Below, one piece after another: positions 36,076-40,263 of a DNA stretch of 40,263 nucleotides. Position numbers and translations under genes: made by a program. Below the pieces are notes generated by a model that saw nothing but the letters and a program-made list of their open reading frames with translations, did not search any database and was not told where the DNA came from. Origin of the DNA: an uncultured OM182 clade bacterium (GTDB taxonomy: Bacteria; Pseudomonadota; Gammaproteobacteria; Pseudomonadales; Azotimanducaceae); assembly GCA_905182025.1 (NCBI GenBank), contig CAJJAA010000006.1, positions 1-40,263 of the forward strand, written 5' to 3'. Each line of letters starts with the position of its first letter. The stretch's first letter is position 1.

Positions 36076-36313
36076 GCTGCCGAGCAGGGATATGCCATTG
36101 CGCAGTAAAATCTTGGTGGGTGCGTACAACACCGGCAGAGGCGTACCTGAAGATACTGTGGTGGCCTATATGTGGGCGAATTTGGCCGGCGCGAACGGCT
36201 ACGATGCAACTAAGTTTAAAGAGCATCTTGAGCAGGAAATGAGCCCCGAGAATAAATCAGAGGCGCAAAAGTTGACTCGACAAATGATGAAGGATTTCCC
36301 AGTCATCTACTGA
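36076..36313 (+). pseudogene. Sel1-repeat protein C-terminal fragment
   Basis: Reading gives AAEQGYAIAQ, a TAA, then, after a frame change near 36,115, YNTGRGVPEDTVVAYMWANL and a helical tail ending FPVIY. The block G-x-G-V-x-x-D-x-x-x-A-x-x-W-x-x-x-A is a Sel1-like repeat. Only the last repeat and tail remain. It follows the CHAT gene by about 55 bp and overlaps the reverse nuclease gene tail to tail. Confidence 0.6.
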
Positions 36314-36975
36314 CAAACTCTGAGCTATCGCTTCTACCATCTCGTCGGCTGTAGTCATCAGTCTATATTTTTCAATTAACTGATCCCACCTTTGCGCGTA
36401 GCTGCACTTGTTGATTGATGGTAGCCATTGGTCGGGACCTTTTGCTCCTTTGCTTCTATTCGCAGATGAGGATGTTGCCAGAAGATTATCAGGGTCGTTA
36501 GCGAAAGTGCGTTTCTTGGTACTTCCGTCCATCTATCGCCACCATGACCGTGTGCCCACTTGGGCGGAATCATGTGATCAATATCGAGTTGTTGGGCATT
36601 CGTTACCGTCCCGCCAATATAGGGGAGTTCCCATAGACCGCCTGTAACTCTGCACTTCGCGTTTGAATGGTAAGTCACTGGCTTTAGACTATCTCGTATC
36701 AGAGATTTCACCCCTTGTGTCCTGGCAGTCACCATCCGCATCGATCCAGTGATCCCAATCATCGCGGTTGTACAATGTGGAATAAGTGACACCTTCGCCC
36801 TCAGCCTCCTCCATAGCTTCTGTCGTTTGATTATGGGTCGATAGACAAGGCTCCCTGTGACAATGGTAGTCACCAGCTTTTCGGTCCTTATGGCCGCCCG
36901 TGCTATCGAGCCACCGCCGTGAGCAAATGGACTGATGCTGTATAGAATAAGTAGAAGTAGTGATATCAAGTTCAT
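36257..36975 (-). pseudogene. Secreted YHYH-HNH nuclease with frameshifts
   Basis: Joined frames give a signal peptide (LISLLLLILYSISPFAHGG), a YHYH-type segment (STGGHKDRKAGDYHCHREPC), then an HNH/DUF1524-like nuclease: YNRDDWDHWIDADGDCQDTR, CRVTGGLWELPYIGG, LDIDHMIPPKWAHGHGGDRW, FANDPDNLLATSSSANRSKG and WLPSINKCSYAQRW. The D-I-D-H and N-x-x-N-R-S-K-G elements are the nuclease core. Frame changes lie near 36,910, 36,690 and 36,515. The 3' end overlaps the Sel1 fragment. Related proteins are extracellular DNases of streptomycetes and others. Either decayed or hit by sequencing indels. Confidence 0.7.
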
Positions 36976-37307
36976 CGCCTAATAGTAGCTAGTCTCTCCT
37001 AGCAGTCACACCACTTAAACGCATTGCGGGCAGGTGTCGCTTAGCGGACGCGCCCGCATAATCTCAGACTCGCCGCACCCCACGTAAGCGGTTAATCTCT
37101 TAAGCAGCTTGTAAGATATAGCTGAGACCGATTTTTGTCTTCAATCGACCTGCCAAGATGACTGGTGGAACAAAAAGTTCTGACCGGTCATTGGCACGTA
37201 AAGACAGTTCTAATAGAGACCTTGGGGTCTTTATGGTTCATACTGAAAGCGATCAATTTGTTACCTTGTTAGACTTTAACAGTGTCACGGGATACTAATA
37301 AGTAACC
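36976..37307. other. Intergenic region upstream of hsdR
   Basis: 332 bp between the nuclease start and the hsdR start. No gene or RNA recognised. A short hairpin AGACC-TTGG-GGTCT lies at 37217-37230. It must contain the promoters for both divergent loci, but no clear -35/-10 pair stands out. Confidence 0.5.
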
Positions 37308-39698
37308 ATGAAGCTGATCAGAATAGCGACAGGATCAAGTAGTAAACAATGGACCAAAAAACAATTAACCGAAAGAGACATCTGTACTAAATACATTCTT
37401 CCCGCCATTAAAAAGGCTGGGTGGGATATCCACAAGCAAGTACGGGAAGAAGTCTCTATAACAGCTGGACGCGTCATCGTTCGCGGGCAGATGGGTACAC
37501 GCAGCAAGGGCAAGCGTGCTGACTTCGTGCTCTATCACAAAGCTAATCTGCCACTGGCAATTATCGAAGCTAAGAAAAACACCTTACCTATAGCTGCTGG
37601 CATGCAACAAGGGCTCGGCTATTCAGAGTTGTTAGAAGTACCGTTTGTTTTTAGCTCCAACGCGACGGCTTTATTTTCCATGATAAAACCGGACTTTACC
37701 CGCAGACAGAGCAAGAACTTTCGCTTGAAGAGTTTCCTTCTCATGAGGAACTATGGGCTAAATACCAACAATGGAAAGGCTACGAAGCCAAAGAGCTCGC
37801 AACAATAACGCAAGATTATTACGAAGACGGCAGTGGTAAGTCGCCGCGCTATTATCAGGCCCATGCTATCAACAAAACGGTAGAGGCCATCGCAAAAGGC
37901 CAAGACCGCGCACTACTTGTCATGGCAACGGGCACCGGCAAAACGTACACAGCTTTTCAGATTATCTGGCGCTTATGGAAAGCGGGTATTAAAAAACGCA
38001 TCTTATTCCTCGCTGACCGCAATATTCTTGTCGATCAAACAAAGACCAACGATTTCAAACCGTTCGGCACTGCCATGACCAAAATCACTGGGCGTAAAAT
38101 CGACACCTCCTATGAAATCTTCTTGTCACTTTATCAAGCACTGACGGGACCAGAAGAGGATCAAAAAGCCTATAAGAACTTCTCCCCCGACTTTTTTTGA
38201 CCTAATTGTAATTGACGAGTGTCATCGTGGCAGCGCTGCAGACGACTCGGCATGGCGTGAAATACTCGACTATTTTGATACCGCAGCCCACGTGGGTTTA
38301 ACCGCCACACCCAAAGAAACAGATGAAGTCTCAAACTCTACTTATTTCGGTGAACCCGTCTATACCTACTCATTGAAGCAAGGTATCGACGATGGCTTCC
38401 TCGCACCCTACAAGGTTGTGCGCGTCGACCTCGACACCGACCTACTAGGCTGGCGACCAACTGCTGGGCAGTACGATAAAAACGGTGAACTAATCGAGGA
38501 CCGTATCTACAATCAAAAAGACTTTGACCGCACCATCGTCATTGAAGAACGCACGCAGCTAGTCGCTAAGATCATCAGCGATCATCTCAAAGCCACCGAC
38601 CCCATGGCGAAAACGATCGTCTTCTGTCAGGACATCGATCACGCTAATCGTATGCGCCAGGCGTTGGTGAATGAAAACCCAGAGCAGGTCAGCAAGAACC
38701 GCAAGTACGTGATGAAAATAACGGGCGAATGACCAAGAAGGTAAAGCCGAACTTGATAACTTTATCGACCCAGAGCAACCCTATCCGGTTATTGCCACCA
38801 CCTCAGAATTGATGAGCACGGGCGTTGATGCTGTCACGTGTAAACTGGTGGTACTTGACCAAAACATCAAATCCATGACCAAATTCAAGCAGGTCATCGG
38901 CCGTGGTACGCGCATCAACGAAGACTACAATAAGTTGTGGTTTACCATTATGGATTTCAAAAAAGCCACCGAGCTATTTGCCGATCCAGACTTCGATGGT
39001 GACCCAGAGGTGATTTATACACCCGCTGGCGGTGACCCCACTGTGCCACCAGAAGGTGGTAACGGCGAAGACGAAGGTTTTGACCCAGATGGCAGCTATC
39101 CAGGTGATGATGACGATGTGGGCGAACGCGCCCCAAAATACGTTGTAATGGCGTGTCGGTGAGCGTTATAGCTGAACGCGTTCAATACATGGGCAGTGAT
39201 GGCAAGCTCATTACAGAGTCCGCTAAAAGAGTACACCAGCAAAACCGTCAAGCAGGAATGCGCCACACTGAACGACTTTCTTCGCAAATGGAATGATGCA
39301 GATCAGAAACAAGCGGTCATCCAAGAGCTAGAAGAACAAGGCGTTATTTGGCAGGCACTAGAAGATGAGGTGGGCAAAGACTATGGCGCCTTCGATTTAA
39401 TCTGCCATGTTGTCTACGGACAACCCCCGCTGACACGTAAAGAGAGAGCAACCAATGTGCGTAAGCGCGATGTCTTTACAAAATATGGCGAACAAGCGCG
39501 AAAGGTTTTAGAGGCACTTCTGGATAAATACGCTGATGAAGGTATCGCCCCCATTGAAGATGTCTCCATTCTGACTGTACAACCTTTTAACCAGATGGGC
39601 CGCCCTCTCGAAATTATCAAAGGCTTTGGTGGCAAAGCAGATATCAGCAAGCCGTAAGAGACTTAGAACAAGTAATATACGAGGCTGCTAATCAATAA
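37308..39698 (+). pseudogene. hsdR: Type I restriction enzyme R subunit (HsdR) with frameshifts
   Basis: Joined frames give an R subunit of about 795 residues: N-terminal PD-(D/E)xK nuclease ([20 protein letters not shown]), SF2 translocase with Walker [13 protein letters not shown] (near 37,922), IDECHRGS (near 38,213), VGLTATPK (near 38,295), motif [11 protein letters not shown] (near 38,896), and a C-terminal HsdM-contact region ending [15 protein letters not shown] at the TAA 39696-39698. Frame changes near 37,665; 38,195 (T7 run); 38,727; 39,150; 39,225; 39,643. All are consistent with single-base indels and motifs are intact. Followed by hsdM on the same strand. HsdS is not in the window. 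Confidence 0.85.
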
Positions 39699-39780
39699 AG
39701 GCAGGCCTTTCCGCACCAACAGTAACGTCTTAAAACAGTTTATATGCGCGCGTGAGCCACGTGCCAACGATGAGAAAACT

Positions 39781-40263
39781 ATGTCCGTATCAAATATTGT
39801 TAAATCCATTCAAGACATCATGCGCAAAGATGCAGGTGTTGATGGCGACGCGCAGCGCATCGGCCAGATGGCATGGTTACTCTTTCTCAAAATCTTTGAT
39901 TCTCAAGAAGAAGAACTCGAACTGCTTCAAGATGATTACGAGTCACCCATTCCAGTTGAATTACTGTGGCGGAACTGGGCGAGTGACAAGAAGGCATAAC
40001 CGGCGATGGCATGCTCAACTTTGTTAACGACGAACTGTTTCCCGCGCTAAAGCAGCTGCAAGCAAGCCCTACCAATAATCCTCGCGGTTTCGTCGCAAGA
40101 GAAGCCTTCAGTGACGCCTTTAATTACATGAAAAACGGCACACTGCTGCGCCAAGTGGTTAACAAGGTCGACGAAATAGATTTTCACTCTAGCGATGAGC
40201 GTCATACCTTCGGCGACTTGTATGAACAAATACTGTAAAGACTTACAATCCTCTGGCAACTCT
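39781..40263 (+). pseudogene. hsdM: Type I restriction-modification methyltransferase (HsdM), partial, frameshifted
   Basis: The N-terminal domain of the N6-adenine methyltransferase subunit: SIQDIMRKDAGVDGDAQRIG, WLLFLKIFD, a shift near 39,993 (one A missing in GACAAGAAGG), then GMLNFVNDELFPALKQLQ, AREAFSDAFNYMKNGTLLRQ and TFGDLYEQIL, and another shift near 40,236 (extra T). The gene runs off the window before the SAM-binding and NPPF motifs. It lies 82 bp after the hsdR stop, in the usual R-M order. Confidence 0.8.

Noticed and set aside
37021..37090. GC-rich tract upstream of hsdR considered as a tRNA
   Set aside because: No acceptor/T-arm pairing could be made in either direction.

Overview
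The window looks like a chromosomal segment of a gammaproteobacterium, probably a marine heterotroph. Pointers are ubiG next to a Coq7-type ubiquinone hydroxylase, a ferrochelatase homologue, a CYP153-type P450, a GMC oxidoreductase, an enoyl-CoA hydratase, an aminoglycoside-phosphotransferase-fold kinase and two GST-like proteins, at intermediate GC content. This placement is inference from gene content; there is no rRNA or complete marker set.

Positions 1-28,550 are mostly intact chromosomal genes in short operons: a sulfatase, an M1-peptidase scar, an M48 lipoprotein protease, a Nudix hydrolase, a degenerate GGDEF protein, a ferrochelatase homologue lacking the catalytic His, a Nudix/GMC pair, a forward cluster (GST-like, membrane protein, MBL hydrolase, enoyl-CoA hydratase), a kinase-fold protein, an arsenate-resistance unit (SDR, GAPDH, ArsJ), a BrxR/CapW-like WYL regulator with a palindromic promoter and a divergent small gene, an MscS remnant, a GST, a carboxymuconolactone-decarboxylase (AhpD-like) gene with an in-frame TGA, an MFS transporter, a DUF3604 gene flanked by a second copy of the MFS tail, ubiG-coq7, and several envelope or unknown proteins.

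Positions 28,550-40,263 are more disturbed. An MFS gene with at least two frameshifts is followed by an intact CYP153 gene and a strong terminator. Then come a duplicated tmRNA 3' end (the classic attachment site for integrative elements), a chimeric integrase C-terminus, an exported TPR-CHAT protein with near-identical 126-bp repeats and many frameshifts, a Sel1 fragment, a frameshifted secreted YHYH-HNH nuclease, and a type I restriction locus (hsdR, then hsdM cut by the window end), also frameshifted. This is probably an island at or near ssrA carrying a restriction system. The breaks are mostly single-base indels in otherwise conserved frames, so sequencing error is a real alternative to decay.

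The most interesting signal is at 19,741-20,280. One reading frame is interrupted only by a TGA at the second position of a CxxC redox motif. A perfect 6-bp stem with a 5-nt G-containing loop starts 13 nt after it, in the position expected of a bacterial SECIS. This is a strong candidate AhpD-like selenoprotein that routine annotation would split into two ORFs.
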